From positions 1 through 64,000 of the forward strand of contig JAFWKQ010000040.1 in NCBI GenBank assembly GCA_017545665.1: 64,000 nucleotides of DNA, given 5' to 3'. A program made the position numbers and the translations under genes. The first letter of the stretch is position 1; each line of letters starts with the position of its first letter. The stretch is from Atopobiaceae bacterium. GTDB lineage: Bacteria > Actinomycetota > Coriobacteriia > Coriobacteriales > Atopobiaceae. The notes under the pieces are model-generated. The model worked only from the letters and a program-made list of their open reading frames with translations. It had not been told where the DNA came from and did no database searches. This document shows positions 17,701-26,905 of the stretch, in pieces.

Positions 17701-17731
17701 AGGGACCCGGGGAATGGCTCCCCGGATCCCT
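17701..17731 (-). other. Intercistronic hairpin between glnH and glnP
   Basis: AGGGACCCGGGG pairs with CCCCGGATCCCT around a seven-base loop. There is no following T-run on the transcribed strand. Such stems often protect the upstream binding-protein mRNA and lower expression of the downstream permease. Confidence 0.6.
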
Positions 17732-17738
17732 CATAGAC

Positions 17739-18608
17739 CTATTTCAACTCGGAACCGAACCAGTTCTTCTTGATCTGGGCCATGGTTCCGTCCTGCTCCA
17801 TCTTGGCAAGCGCCTCGTTGATGGCCTTGGTGAGCTCGGGATTGTCCTTGGAAACGGCAATGCCGTACTGCTCGCCGGTGGCAATGGGCTCCAGAACCTG
17901 CAAATCCGAGAAGGAGTTCTTGATCTGATACGACGCAACGGGAAGGTCGGTTACCAACGCGTCGTAGGAACCCGTCTGCACGCCGGTCATGGCCGCGATG
18001 ATGTCGTCCAAGGGAACGATTCCGTCCTTGCCGGCGGCAACGGGGAAATGCTCCTTGGCCCAAGCCTCGCCCGTCGTTCCAGCCTGCACGGCGATCTTCT
18101 TGCCCTCCGCATTGAGGCTCTCCTTGGTCTCGGTGGAGCCCTTCTTGGTAACGATGGACTGGTTGGAGTCCACGTAGGGATCCGACATGTCCACCTCTTG
18201 CTTGCGCTCGTCGGTAATGGTCATGCCGGCAATGGCAATGTCGGCGGTGCCGCCCGCCTTGATGGCGGGAACCAGGGAGTCGAATGCCTGGCTGGGCTTC
18301 CAGTTGGCCTCGAGGCCCATGTGCTCGGCCAGGGCCTTGGACATGTCGATGTCGAAGCCCACCGGTTCGCCGGTCTTGTCGTCCATGGACTCGAAGGGCG
18401 GGAAGTACAGGTTGGATATGCACGTGAGCTTTCCGGGTACGACGAGCTTGTACTCACCGCTCGATGCCGCGGCAGAGCCCGAACTCGCGCTAGACGAGGC
18501 GGCACTGCTCGAGGCGTTGCCGGCACAACCAAAGATGGCAAGCGTACCAAGTCCCGAAGCAAACAGGGCGCTTCCCTTGAGGAACTGACGACGAGACATT
18601 CCACTCAT
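17739..18608 (-). CDS. glnH: Amino-acid ABC transporter substrate-binding lipoprotein
   Basis: A 289-residue family 3 (SBP_bac_3) binding protein. The N-terminus has a twin-arginine-like SRRQFLKG followed by a hydrophobic stretch and a lipobox IFGC with the lipidated cysteine at residue 28. A serine/alanine-rich linker (29-50) tethers the binding domain. GFDIDMSKALAEHMG and AGMTITDERKQEVDMSDPY are the classic family blocks, including the arginine that binds the amino-acid carboxylate. The ATG at 18608 has an AGAAAGG site. It is first in the glnH-glnP-glnQ operon, next to the GlnR-like regulator and glnA, so glutamine or glutamate is the likely ligand. Confidence 0.92.
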   Translation of the reverse strand: MSGMSRRQFLKGSALFASGLGTLAIFGCAGNASSSAASSSASSGSAAASSGEYKLVVPGKLTCISNLYFPPFESMDDKTGEPVGFDIDMSKALAEHMGLEANWKPSQAFDSLVPAIKAGGTADIAIAGMTITDERKQEVDMSDPYVDSNQSIVTKKGSTETKESLNAEGKKIAVQAGTTGEAWAKEHFPVAAGKDGIVPLDDIIAAMTGVQTGSYDALVTDLPVASYQIKNSFSDLQVLEPIATGEQYGIAVSKDNPELTKAINEALAKMEQDGTMAQIKKNWFGSELK

Positions 18609-18793
18609 AATACAAACCTTTCTGCTGAGTTTTTCTGTTCCTGCAACGCGCGCAGGAGACGCAACGAAACGCGTCGCAGCACTATCCTAGCAACGATTTG
18701 TTACAGTCTGATAGCAGACCGCAATCTTGCAAGGCGAAGAACCTTGGAGTTGGTGCTCGCACCGCTTGTATTGGAATGCGATTTGTTAACAGA

Positions 18794-18822
18794 TTGTCTA
18801 ATCGGTGCGACTGACATACTAT
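18794..18822 (+). promoter_or_regulatory. Promoter of the small lipoprotein gene
   Basis: TTGTCT and TACTAT are separated by exactly 17 bp. Transcription would start near 18829, about 60 bases before the ATG at 18888. An overlapping inverted pair GCACCG (18760s) / CGGTGC (18803-18808) could be an operator. Confidence 0.65.
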
Positions 18823-18887
18823 TTCCACAGACATGTGACCACTATGGGAGTATGCAACACAAGCACGAACACAGGAAGGGAAAGGAA

Positions 18888-19382
18888 ATGGATACAAAGA
18901 TGCTCAAGCGGGCTGGAGGCGCCCTATTGTTGGCCATGACGCTGCTCGTAAGTGGATGTGCGACACCTGGGGCAGGAGGCGCGAGCTCTTCCATTCCCAC
19001 AGAGGTCGATTCGGCGGCCGTTAAGTCTGGCACCGTAGAGATTCACGGCTGGGTTGAGGACGTGGTGGCATACTGCAAGGAGCACAAGAACAGCAACGGC
19101 ACGCTGGTTGAGGTAACTGGAATGATCAGCAAGGGATACACGGAGGAAACGACGACCTCAATGACCTTGGTTGACCCCAGGGATTACGAATCGGAAGACG
19201 GCGACGACCCCATGAAGGAGCTTCAGATCGATACCAAAAAGCCCTTTGCGGAGGTGACGTTTGCCGAGCCCGTGGAAACCACCAAGTGGCGCCACCTCAC
19301 TGGCGTCAAGGGCATGGCATTCGTGGACGAGTCTGAGCCAAACAAGATCGTCATTCGTAGCGCCATAGAGACGAAGGACTAG
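18888..19382 (+). CDS. Small secreted lipoprotein of unknown function
   Basis: A 164-residue protein with a lipoprotein signal peptide (LLLAMTLLVSGC, lipidated cysteine at residue 24). The mature part is acidic and shows no recognised domain. The pattern of alternating hydrophobic residues (VEIHGWVEDVVAYC, LVEVTGMISKGY) suggests a small beta-barrel such as an OB-like fold, which is inference only. The ATG at 18888 has a GAAGGGAAAGG site. It is a single-gene unit with its own promoter and a strong terminator, divergent from the glnHPQ operon. Confidence 0.8.
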   Translation: MDTKMLKRAGGALLLAMTLLVSGCATPGAGGASSSIPTEVDSAAVKSGTVEIHGWVEDVVAYCKEHKNSNGTLVEVTGMISKGYTEETTTSMTLVDPRDYESEDGDDPMKELQIDTKKPFAEVTFAEPVETTKWRHLTGVKGMAFVDESEPNKIVIRSAIETKD

Positions 19383-19415
19383 AGCTCTCAAAACGCGAAG
19401 GCGCCCATATGCGAG

Positions 19416-19450
19416 AAAAGCCCCCTCTGACGACGTCAGAGGGGGCTTTT
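19416..19450. terminator. Bidirectional Rho-independent terminator
   Basis: A 16-bp perfect stem (AAAAGCCCCCTCTGAC / GTCAGAGGGGGCTTTT) with a three-base loop, with A-tract and T-tract on either side. It serves the lipoprotein gene on the plus strand and probably the convergent glnA on the minus strand. Confidence 0.9.
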
Positions 19451-19583
19451 GTTTACTGGGGCTAAAAATGCCGGCGAGCAGTGGTTTTTGGGATTCGCCA
19501 CCGTAAGAACGGGAAGGCCTCCCAGCGGCAACCCTTCGCGAGCGCCGCGCTACGACGCGCTACGACAAAAGACCAAATTCACC

Positions 19584-20909
19584 CTAGAACCCGGCGTAGT
19601 AGTGCTGCTTCTCCCAATCGGTAATGGTGGTGCAGTACTCGTTCCACTCCAAGCGCTTCTCGGCAATGAGGAAGTCGCAGATGTGGTCGCCGAGCGTCTG
19701 ACGCATGAGGTCGCTCTTCTCAAACAGCTCGATGGCTTCGCCAAGCGTGCGCGGAAGGTGCGTGCGACCCATGCTCACCATATGCGCGTCGGTAACGTCT
19801 TTGCCCGTATACTCCACCGGCAGGGGCAGCTCGTCTTCGATTCCCTTGAGGCCTGCGGCAATGGTTACCGCAAGCGTGAGGTAGGGATTGGCCGTGGGAT
19901 CGGGGTTACGCAGCTCTATGCGCGCGGCGGAATGCTTGCCCGGCTTGTGCGCGGGAATGCGCACCAATGCGGAACGGTTCTTGCGACCCCACGTCGTATA
20001 CACCGGCACCTCGCCGTTTGGCACCAGACGCTTGTACGAGTTGACCGTGGGGTTCGTAACCAACGTGAACTCAGGCGCATAGCGCAGTATGCCTGCGATG
20101 TAGTGGTGCGCGAGTTTGGACAGGTGGCAGTCCTCGGTGCCCCAAAAGAGGTTCTCGCCATCGGGATTGAACAGCGATTCGCAGACGAACATCCCGGATC
20201 CCGAGAAGTCCGCCAAGGGCTTTGGCATAAACGACGCAAACAGACCCTGCGTGTTCGCCTCCTGCTTTATGACCAAGCGCGCCGTCATGATGTTGTCGGC
20301 CGCACTCAGAGCCTCACAATAGCGAAGGTCGATGCCGTTTTGCGACGGGGCGTTGGAGTGATAGGAATACTGCACCGGAATGGACATCTTTTCCAGCGTA
20401 AGCGTGGTGGAGCGACGGATGTCGCGCGCCGAGTCGTAGGGGGTGAGGTCGAAGTAGCCTGCGTGGTCCACAGGTATTGGCTCCTGGTCGTCGGCAAAGT
20501 AGAAGTACTCCAGCTTGGGTCCCACGTTGGGCACAAAACCCTTGGCGTCGGCATCCTGCACCACGCGGTTTAGGCACGAGCGCGGATCGCCCGCAAAAGG
20601 CTCTCCCTTGGGCGTGCGCACGTCACAGAAGATGCGTGCCACCCCGCTGTTGGCCGGACGCCACGGAAGAATCTGGAACGTCTCGGCATCGGGAAAGGCC
20701 AGCATGTCCGACTCTTCCAGCGAAACGAAGCCCGCCACGGCTGAGCCGTCAAACCCGATGCCTTCGTCAAACGCCTCTTCCAGCTCGGCGGGCGAAATCG
20801 AGAAGGACTTGAGGTTGCCCAGCACGTCGGTAAACCACAGGCGAACAAAGCGGATGTCGCGCTTCTCTACGGTTCGCAGGACAAAGTCCACGTTCATATC
20901 GTTGCTCAT
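19584..20909 (-). CDS. glnA: Glutamine synthetase type I
   Basis: A 441-residue GSI enzyme (EC 6.3.1.2) that makes glutamine from glutamate, ammonia and ATP. Family blocks are visible in order: the beta-grasp segment WFTDVLGNLKSFSI, the Asp loop FDGSAVAGFVSLEESDM, GPKLEYFYF, the ammonium-site glutamates around YCEALSAADNIMTARLV, NPTVNSYKRL and the ATP-site IELRNPDPTANPYL. The length is that of the GSI-alpha type, without the GSI-beta insertion, so adenylylation control is not expected. The ATG at 20909 follows a GGAGGG site. It is monocistronic and ends near a shared terminator. A GlnR-like direct repeat lies upstream. Confidence 0.95.
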   Translation of the reverse strand: MSNDMNVDFVLRTVEKRDIRFVRLWFTDVLGNLKSFSISPAELEEAFDEGIGFDGSAVAGFVSLEESDMLAFPDAETFQILPWRPANSGVARIFCDVRTPKGEPFAGDPRSCLNRVVQDADAKGFVPNVGPKLEYFYFADDQEPIPVDHAGYFDLTPYDSARDIRRSTTLTLEKMSIPVQYSYHSNAPSQNGIDLRYCEALSAADNIMTARLVIKQEANTQGLFASFMPKPLADFSGSGMFVCESLFNPDGENLFWGTEDCHLSKLAHHYIAGILRYAPEFTLVTNPTVNSYKRLVPNGEVPVYTTWGRKNRSALVRIPAHKPGKHSAARIELRNPDPTANPYLTLAVTIAAGLKGIEDELPLPVEYTGKDVTDAHMVSMGRTHLPRTLGEAIELFEKSDLMRQTLGDHICDFLIAEKRLEWNEYCTTITDWEKQHYYAGF

Positions 20910-20968
20910 GCGTCCCTCCAAGGATGACAGAGGAAGTTACTCATTCCCTAAGACCATGGCACAACCGT

Positions 20969-20984
20969 GTTTCGGAGCTGTTTC
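20969..20984 (-). promoter_or_regulatory. Candidate GlnR box upstream of glnA
   Basis: On the minus strand GAAAC-N6-GAAAC occurs 60 bases before the glnA start. Streptomyces GlnR binds pairs of five-base half-sites (GTNAC and GAAAC type) separated by six bases. Spacing and one half-site type fit; assignment to the nearby GlnR-like protein is inference. Confidence 0.4.
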
Positions 20985-21047
20985 ACCTTTTGCGTGCGTG
21001 CCAAAACACTACGATTGCGTAGGCCCTGGAGGTCATTGCAGCGCACC

Positions 21048-22028
21048 CTATCCGAACTTCTCTTTGAGCTCCTCAAAGGACACGTGACTGTCGAGGTCGG
21101 GAATCTCAACCTTGCCATCGATGACGTCAAACAGAAAGGTAGATATGTTCTCTATGGTAAGCTCGTTCGATTTTTGGCCGCCTGACCCACTGAGCACATA
21201 CGTCTTCTGCAGCTGCGTGCCCAACGCACCTGCCGAAAGGAGAAAGTGATTCTCCAACCTTTCGGGATTGACAAGGTCTGAGGCCAAGACGCGCGTTGCC
21301 ACCGAATAGCTATTCACAAGAATCCTCGACCCATCGTCTTCGACGAGCACAGTCCTCTGGGCGTCGGCGTCCAAATCCATCCGAACCTTCCCGCTTTCGG
21401 ACGATTGCTCGCTCCGCTTAAAGAGCGCGCCAAGATCTGCGAGCGCCAAACAGTACAGCTCCGTATTGGGCATGACCATAATAGGCTCTACAGAAAAAGC
21501 GGTTGGGTATAGGAGGTAATTGATGCCCGCCAAATCAACCTGTGGAGCGTGAAATGTCCCTATCATCGCGTTTGCCGCAGAAAGACTCTTCGAGGCGAAC
21601 GCGCCACCTAAGACGACACAGTTCTCAAGCTCTATTTCACTACCATAGAGGCTCCCCCCAACAAAGCAGTTCTTCAGGCGAATCGTCGTTGCGTTGACGT
21701 CCGCACCGAACAGCACGCGTCCGTCCATGACGAATGCCGAAACAGTTCCCGAACAAGCCACCGCCTTTCGAAACACGATTTGCTTGCTGGCGGTGTTCTT
21801 CACATGCAGCTCGTTGCTTGTGTATACGGCATTCGCAAACTCCACGGGCCCATCGTCGATTTCCAGAGCCCATGCGTAAGCTCCGCCCTCCACTACCACG
21901 TTTCCCCGAATGTGTACCGAGCGGTTCAACTCGCTTGCCCGCTCGGGAAGGATTCCGCCTCTTACGACACAGTCCGAAAGTCCCACCTGGTTTTCGGAGC
22001 CAACCCTTACCTCTTTAAGCTTTGCCAT
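21048..22028 (-). CDS. Predicted beta-helix protein, last gene of the SPFH cluster
   Basis: A 326-residue protein I cannot assign to a named family. Its first 200 residues show short repeating units with alternating hydrophobic residues and glycine turns (VHIRGNVVVEGG, RLKNCFVGGSLYGSEIELENCVVLGG). These suggest a right-handed beta-helix of the bactofilin or polymer-forming cytoskeletal kind. No signal peptide or membrane segment is seen. The C-terminal part is mixed alpha/beta and acidic. The ATG at 22028 has a GGGGGAG site; a TTG at 22067 is less likely. It follows the 354-residue gene by 43 bases and closes the six-gene operon. Confidence 0.7.
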   Translation of the reverse strand: MAKLKEVRVGSENQVGLSDCVVRGGILPERASELNRSVHIRGNVVVEGGAYAWALEIDDGPVEFANAVYTSNELHVKNTASKQIVFRKAVACSGTVSAFVMDGRVLFGADVNATTIRLKNCFVGGSLYGSEIELENCVVLGGAFASKSLSAANAMIGTFHAPQVDLAGINYLLYPTAFSVEPIMVMPNTELYCLALADLGALFKRSEQSSESGKVRMDLDADAQRTVLVEDDGSRILVNSYSVATRVLASDLVNPERLENHFLLSAGALGTQLQKTYVLSGSGGQKSNELTIENISTFLFDVIDGKVEIPDLDSHVSFEELKEKFG

Positions 22029-22071
22029 ATCACTCGCTCCCCCAATGAAGTTACGCAATTCCGACAATCGT

Positions 22072-23136
22072 CTACTGCTTACTATATGCCGTGGTAATTG
22101 GAGACTGTTTGTACATGTTCATTATCTGAGCGCTTACGCGACTGCGGTACGTGCGTTCCTCCTCATTGCACGCGTTGGCGGCATAGTCCTCAACGTTTTG
22201 GAGGAAGTACCGATCCACCGCCACCTTATCTTGCTGCGACAGTTGCTGCCAAGTGGAAGCGTCCGCTTTTGCAACCTCGGCAATGACCTGTCTTTTGGCA
22301 CTCCCTTCCCTAAGACCCACCGACTCATGGATGACTATTCGCTGGAGCGAGTTTGCAATATCGGTTTGGACGGTATATACGACCGGCATGAAGAGAAACG
22401 TCTCGTCCGTCTTGGGAAGCATTATGCTTTGGGTCGCATTAGCGTAATCCACGACGAAACCGCACACACGAGCAAGTCTCTTTAGTGAATCCGCCACGCA
22501 TGCCTTTGCACGAGCGCACAGGAGCTTAAGGGACGTTGCGTTTGTATCCCATGCATATACACTCGCACGCGCCGCAGTTTGAACGAAAGGGTCGGCAATC
22601 TCGTCACCCATCGCCTTACCGCTAAGCTGGAATGCCGCCTCGTCAAGCTCTCTTACTCGCCGCTCCAGCTCGCGATCGAGTTCGGTGAATATGCGCAAGT
22701 AACGCGCCTTGATGGCGTGGAAGTCGTCATTCATCTGCTCGTGAATGCGTGTGACCTGTTCCCCCTGTTTGGCAATAAGACCAGCGGTTGACCTCACACC
22801 GCTCCCAAATTCTGATGCCTGCGCCGAGAGCTCACTGCTTAGCACACTATAGAACCCATTGATAGCCGTTTGCGAGATATCCTTTGCGGATTGCTCAATC
22901 TGAGCAACCTGCGCCGCCTCTGTGGCCGACAGCACTCCCGCCACTACGGCAAGCGCGGCATCGGCGCCATTGACGCTTTTGTCAAAGGGATCGGTGTTAA
23001 CCGTGACGTTAATTTGTACCGGAACATCGCCCTCATAATGCATGCGATGCATTTTTCCATGTTTGCTCGCAGGCACGAAGCCACTCACGGAACCAGAATA
23101 ATGAACGCTGGCATTGAATTGCTTGCTGTAGCTCAA
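22072..23136 (-). CDS. SPFH-cluster helical protein, paralogue B
   Basis: A 354-residue protein of no recognised family, clearly paralogous to the preceding gene (23133-24119). Both have a V-x-V-x-TDP strand near the N-terminus, then a hydrophobic helix, a GFY motif, and a shared long helix (131-168 here) with the pattern DFxxIKARYxxxFTxLDR then RVRELD. Paralogue B has about 45 extra N-terminal residues. The start is TTG at 23136. It overlaps the TGA of the previous gene as TTGA and has a GGGAGGAG site nine bases away, so translation is coupled. No signal peptide is seen. Coiled-coil assembly is likely. Confidence 0.7.
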   Translation of the reverse strand: MSYSKQFNASVHYSGSVSGFVPASKHGKMHRMHYEGDVPVQINVTVNTDPFDKSVNGADAALAVVAGVLSATEAAQVAQIEQSAKDISQTAINGFYSVLSSELSAQASEFGSGVRSTAGLIAKQGEQVTRIHEQMNDDFHAIKARYLRIFTELDRELERRVRELDEAAFQLSGKAMGDEIADPFVQTAARASVYAWDTNATSLKLLCARAKACVADSLKRLARVCGFVVDYANATQSIMLPKTDETFLFMPVVYTVQTDIANSLQRIVIHESVGLREGSAKRQVIAEVAKADASTWQQLSQQDKVAVDRYFLQNVEDYAANACNEEERTYRSRVSAQIMNMYKQSPITTAYSKQ

Positions 23137-24119
23137 CGCACATCTCCTCCCTGCATCGGAATCGATGGGCTGGCAACTGCACCTGGCTGCGTTTGCGGCA
23201 CTTGTTGACCCGGTTGAACATTGGTAAACGAGGCGTCAAAGAGGTTAACCATGGTTTGGGAGACACGGGCATCCAGATTGCCCGTCGTGGTTTTGTTTAC
23301 GAATGACTCCCGAATTGCCGCGATATCTCGTTGGCTGGAACCTTTTAGCTCGTTTTGCCCACGTCTCACGCCCGCAACGAGGTTTGCCTGAGTCTGTGGC
23401 GGCAGGCCCGCCGGAGTCTGCACTTGAAGGGTGAAGGTGTTGGGAGCTATTTGGCTTTCGGCAACCGCATACACAACAGGAACACATTCGAATGGCGCAC
23501 CTGAAGGAACCGAGGGCTCTAGCACCGATTCTGTCAGGCGCGTATAGCTTATAATGTGTCGCGTACCTTCGCTCAGCTGTTCGATTGACCCCACAACCTT
23601 CTTCTTCAGAAGCGCGTTTGACGTCTTGAGCACCGCATTGTCGATGTCGGAAGCATAGAAGAATGCAGCTGGCACATCATGGCACTGCCGAGCGGAAATG
23701 AAGGCGTTCCGTACCTGTGCAAGCGCCATCGCGTCTTGGTCGAGCTCTCGAACCCTCTTCTCCAGGCTTCGGTCCAAGCTAGTGAACAGCTTGAAGTATC
23801 GCGCCTTAATGCGATTGAAGTCGCCTTGCATCTGATCATGCGTGTGGTCTATAGCCTTTGCGGTCTCCATCATAGAACCTGCGCGACTGTTCATTGTGCT
23901 TGCGAACTGCGCTATACGCTGGCTAAGACGCGAGCGCAGAAGCATGTAGAAACCACTGTCAATGCTTTTACAAATTGCGGCCGACGCCTTCTTCTCAGAC
24001 GCAATGACGGCGGCTTGCATGGCCGTAACGGCCGTTCCAACCAGCCCGACGCCCGCGGTCACGTCGTCAATCTTGCGTGCCATAGGGTCAGTGTCTACCG
24101 TAAAGTCAAAATGCGCCAT
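23133..24119 (-). CDS. SPFH-cluster helical protein, paralogue A
   Basis: A 328-residue protein, paralogue of the next gene. It starts with the short strand FDFTVDTDP, then a hydrophobic, glycine-rich helix at about 21-42 that could insert in or lie on the membrane, the GFY motif near 56-58 and the conserved charged helix at 93-130. The C-terminus is proline/glutamine-rich and probably disordered. A strong AGGGG site precedes the ATG at 24119. It is 14 bases after the 647-residue gene and overlaps the next gene by four bases. No biochemical function can be given. Confidence 0.7.
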   Translation of the reverse strand: MAHFDFTVDTDPMARKIDDVTAGVGLVGTAVTAMQAAVIASEKKASAAICKSIDSGFYMLLRSRLSQRIAQFASTMNSRAGSMMETAKAIDHTHDQMQGDFNRIKARYFKLFTSLDRSLEKRVRELDQDAMALAQVRNAFISARQCHDVPAAFFYASDIDNAVLKTSNALLKKKVVGSIEQLSEGTRHIISYTRLTESVLEPSVPSGAPFECVPVVYAVAESQIAPNTFTLQVQTPAGLPPQTQANLVAGVRRGQNELKGSSQRDIAAIRESFVNKTTTGNLDARVSQTMVNLFDASFTNVQPGQQVPQTQPGAVASPSIPMQGGDVR

Positions 24120-24133
24120 GTCACACCCCTACC

Positions 24134-26077
24134 TTATGCGCCAAAATTGCCGCTGGCGAGCGTCCGAATATGTCCTTCCGCCTGCGCCTCGAGATTGATG
24201 GCAAAGTCTTCATCGAGCTTTTGGGAAGTTACGGGCTCAGGAGGGACGTCACCCTCCTGCGCAAGATAAGGACTTATGGAAACCAGGCGCCTGCGTCGCG
24301 GTTCGAGCTCACGCACGTTTGAGACTGCTCGTGCTACCTCACGAGCCTGATAGTCTCGCAGAGACGCCTCGTAGTACTCAACGTGTCCAAACTGCTCCGC
24401 ACAGCGATCGATGTCTTCGCGTATTCGTTCCATGAACTCCATAAATTCGGCTTGTTTCGCACGGGCTTGGTCGGCTTGTAACTGGAACCCCGCAATGACC
24501 TCGGCCTCGTTCTTGGCTTCTTGGACCTCAGCGTCTTCCAGGTTTCCCGAAGCCTTCATGCTCGCTATGGTTGCGCTCTGCTGCTGATAATTGGTATAGC
24601 TCTCAACGTACTCTGCGTAGGCCTCATTCATGCGCTGAATAAGCGCATTGGCCTCCGCGCGATTCCTGCCGAAGAAGTCCTCTGTGTCGCGATGCCATTG
24701 GTTAAGGTAGTCGGTCTTCTGGTTTTGGATATCGCTATAAATGCGCAACCGCTCAACCCGATTCTCCTGCATAAGATTTTGGATAACGGGCATGAGGACC
24801 TCCGTGTCCACCTGATGCATACCAAAGGGCATCGCAGTTCTTGAGCCATTGTCTGCAATCCAAGTGCCCGAGAACAAGTCGAGTCGCACCCTCGAGCTCT
24901 GCTTGAGCGAGAAAGGCTTGTAGTCGTTTATCTCGTCGCCATAATTGAACGTGGCCGTGCGAATACGCTCGATCTCTTCGGCCTCAAGTGTAGGAGAGTA
25001 CTGGTCAAAAGACGCCTTGAGGACGTTTTGCATAACATGGGCATAGTAGTTCGTAATCTTTGACATGCTTTCGGTGCGGGAACGCGAGAGCATGTCCACA
25101 CCCTGGGCAAGTTGGCGCATGACCTTAACAAAGAATGCGATGTCCCCGCTGCCATCCGATGCCGAGCGCTGGTTGAGCGCTCCCAGAGATGAGAACTCCT
25201 TCGTCTTCGCCTCGGCTTGGCTCGCATCAAAAACAGGGACTATGGGGTAGTTTGCGGTGTCGTTGGTGGCATATTCGCTCAGCATCCGATATCGTTCGCT
25301 GCCCGGATGCACCACAGGAACGCTCACCGAGACATCTCGACTATCGCCAATCAGATAGCGGACGCTACGAACCTGTCGATCGATAGATCCCATGTAATCG
25401 TGCAGGGTCACATCCTGGACGGACGTGGAGTAGTCCGAGGTATCAACCTGTTCGACCTCTTCGTTCGACTCCACCGCCGGCATCGTTTCCATTTGCCCTT
25501 GCAGACTATCCATGGCCTCCTTGAGTTCCCCAGGTTGATTTATGAGCGTAAGTGAAAACTCGGTCTCTGGCACATCTCCCGTGAAGTCGACCACGTAGCT
25601 TCTATTGCCAGCCTTTACGTGTCGTGCCACCGGTACGTACGCAACCCCAACACTCTGCACCCTATAATCACGGCGAATCGACTGATGTTGCGCCTGCAGC
25701 GCAGCCAACCGCTTCGAAAACTCGATGGAATTCGTCTCTTCCGCCTTCTGCGTATTGTAGAGCCTGAACGCCAGGATGCCGGCAGTGGCCAAGGCGCCAA
25801 TGAGGAAGATGATCGCAAAAGGGCTCACGAAAACCGTGAGCAGCAAGAGGATAAGTGCTGCAGCTCCGCCCGCCACAAATACGATAACGAGTTTTTTCTT
25901 TGCCTCACCACTCTTAGAGGCTGCTTGAATCCGCTCTTGTCCCACTTCCGATATTTGCTGCTCTAAGGCCATCTCTTCCGAAACGACCTTCTCTGCAGCC
26001 TGACGATAGTAGTCGAACAGCACCTGCGCCTGGTCCTGATAGATGTCCGCCGAATTGGGAAAGACCTTTCCAGTCAC
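24134..26077 (-). CDS. SPFH-cluster large membrane protein with coiled coils
   Basis: A protein of 647 residues of no recognised family. The N-terminal 60 residues form a charged helix. Two adjacent transmembrane helices lie at about 63-83 and 85-105, separated by a proline. A large soluble region follows, including a long coiled coil (about 460-600) rich in A, E, Q and R. The topology puts both large parts on the same, presumably cytoplasmic, side. The GTG at 26077 was chosen because GGAGG lies eight bases upstream. An ATG at 26101 would add eight residues but has no site, only a hairpin, before it. It is the third gene of the cluster. Confidence 0.7.
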   Translation of the reverse strand: MTGKVFPNSADIYQDQAQVLFDYYRQAAEKVVSEEMALEQQISEVGQERIQAASKSGEAKKKLVIVFVAGGAAALILLLLTVFVSPFAIIFLIGALATAGILAFRLYNTQKAEETNSIEFSKRLAALQAQHQSIRRDYRVQSVGVAYVPVARHVKAGNRSYVVDFTGDVPETEFSLTLINQPGELKEAMDSLQGQMETMPAVESNEEVEQVDTSDYSTSVQDVTLHDYMGSIDRQVRSVRYLIGDSRDVSVSVPVVHPGSERYRMLSEYATNDTANYPIVPVFDASQAEAKTKEFSSLGALNQRSASDGSGDIAFFVKVMRQLAQGVDMLSRSRTESMSKITNYYAHVMQNVLKASFDQYSPTLEAEEIERIRTATFNYGDEINDYKPFSLKQSSRVRLDLFSGTWIADNGSRTAMPFGMHQVDTEVLMPVIQNLMQENRVERLRIYSDIQNQKTDYLNQWHRDTEDFFGRNRAEANALIQRMNEAYAEYVESYTNYQQQSATIASMKASGNLEDAEVQEAKNEAEVIAGFQLQADQARAKQAEFMEFMERIREDIDRCAEQFGHVEYYEASLRDYQAREVARAVSNVRELEPRRRRLVSISPYLAQEGDVPPEPVTSQKLDEDFAINLEAQAEGHIRTLASGNFGA

Positions 26078-26106
26078 GTCTGCATCCTCCAAACTCAACA
26101 TGGCGA

Positions 26107-26122
26107 AGGCGAAGCTTCGCCT
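26107..26122. other. Perfect 16-bp palindrome in the SPFH operon
   Basis: AGGCGAAGCTTCGCCT lies in the gap between the four-helix membrane protein gene and the 647-residue gene. With adjoining GGCGA it could form a small stem in the mRNA, or be a binding site of a dimeric regulator. Confidence 0.4.
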
Positions 26123-26133
26123 CTACGACTCAT

Positions 26134-26868
26134 TCAGTTTCGTAAGGCCTTGCGCTGCTCTATGAGCAGCAATGCGCTTTGCGCCTGATCGAGCGCTGCC
26201 CTTGCGGATTGGGCGCTCAGGACTGGGTTGCTCATGGCCGCGTCCAGCTCATCTAAATATGCGGCAGTCTGCTCCTCCAGCGCATATGCCTCGGGGGTGT
26301 GGAGCGGGCTCGTGTAGCGCAGCTCCTCCGCAATGCGGTTTATTGCCTTCACGAGATCCTTTTGCGTTTGTTCCTGCGCGTCGAAGTGGTTGAGGCGCAC
26401 CGCAAGACGCTCAGAGGTGGTACGGAGACGCTCTATGGATCCGCGCATACCCGTTTCGTATTGACGGACATTCTCCACATGACTCGATGCGGCCATGGCG
26501 GAGTACGCCCCCAGCGCCAACCCAAACAACCCAACCAATTGGGCCACTACCAAGACGGCGAGCGGCATTGCGCCCAACACCGCCAAAACGATAACCACGA
26601 CCGTAAACAGGGCATAGATTCCCAATGCCTTGTAATAGATGCCCCAACCGATCACCCTGCCACTCGAGAGCCCCTCAATGGAGTCGCCAACAAGAAGGGG
26701 GCCAAACGACAGCGCATAGAGCACCACCAGGTCGCACGAGATGAACACGGCTGCCGGCGTGCCCGCAGGCGGCTGGGGCATAAGGAGTATGAGACCCAAT
26801 ACCAAAATGGCCATGCCCAAGGCAAACAGCGCGATCTTTATGCCGATCGAAATGCCTTTGCTCCCCAT
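26134..26868 (-). CDS. SPFH-cluster four-helix membrane protein
   Basis: A 244-residue protein with four predicted transmembrane helices in the first 130 residues (around 10-30, 39-60, 76-98 and 103-126). A cytoplasmic helical domain follows (130-244) with heptad-like spacing and many E, Q and R residues. I do not recognise the family. Of two close ATGs, the second (26868) is six bases from the AAGGAAGG site, whereas the first (26874) touches it, so 26868 was taken. It follows the SPFH gene by 37 bases. Confidence 0.7.
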   Translation of the reverse strand: MGSKGISIGIKIALFALGMAILVLGLILLMPQPPAGTPAAVFISCDLVVLYALSFGPLLVGDSIEGLSSGRVIGWGIYYKALGIYALFTVVVIVLAVLGAMPLAVLVVAQLVGLFGLALGAYSAMAASSHVENVRQYETGMRGSIERLRTTSERLAVRLNHFDAQEQTQKDLVKAINRIAEELRYTSPLHTPEAYALEEQTAAYLDELDAAMSNPVLSAQSARAALDQAQSALLLIEQRKALRN

Positions 26869-26905
26869 ACGCATCCTTCCTTAAAGTAGGCTCTTCAACC
26901 CGCGC

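Noticed and set aside
20941-21047. Terminator of the six-gene SPFH operon
   Set aside because: No stem followed by a T-run could be found between the last gene and glnA, so none is reported. Read-through into glnA is possible.
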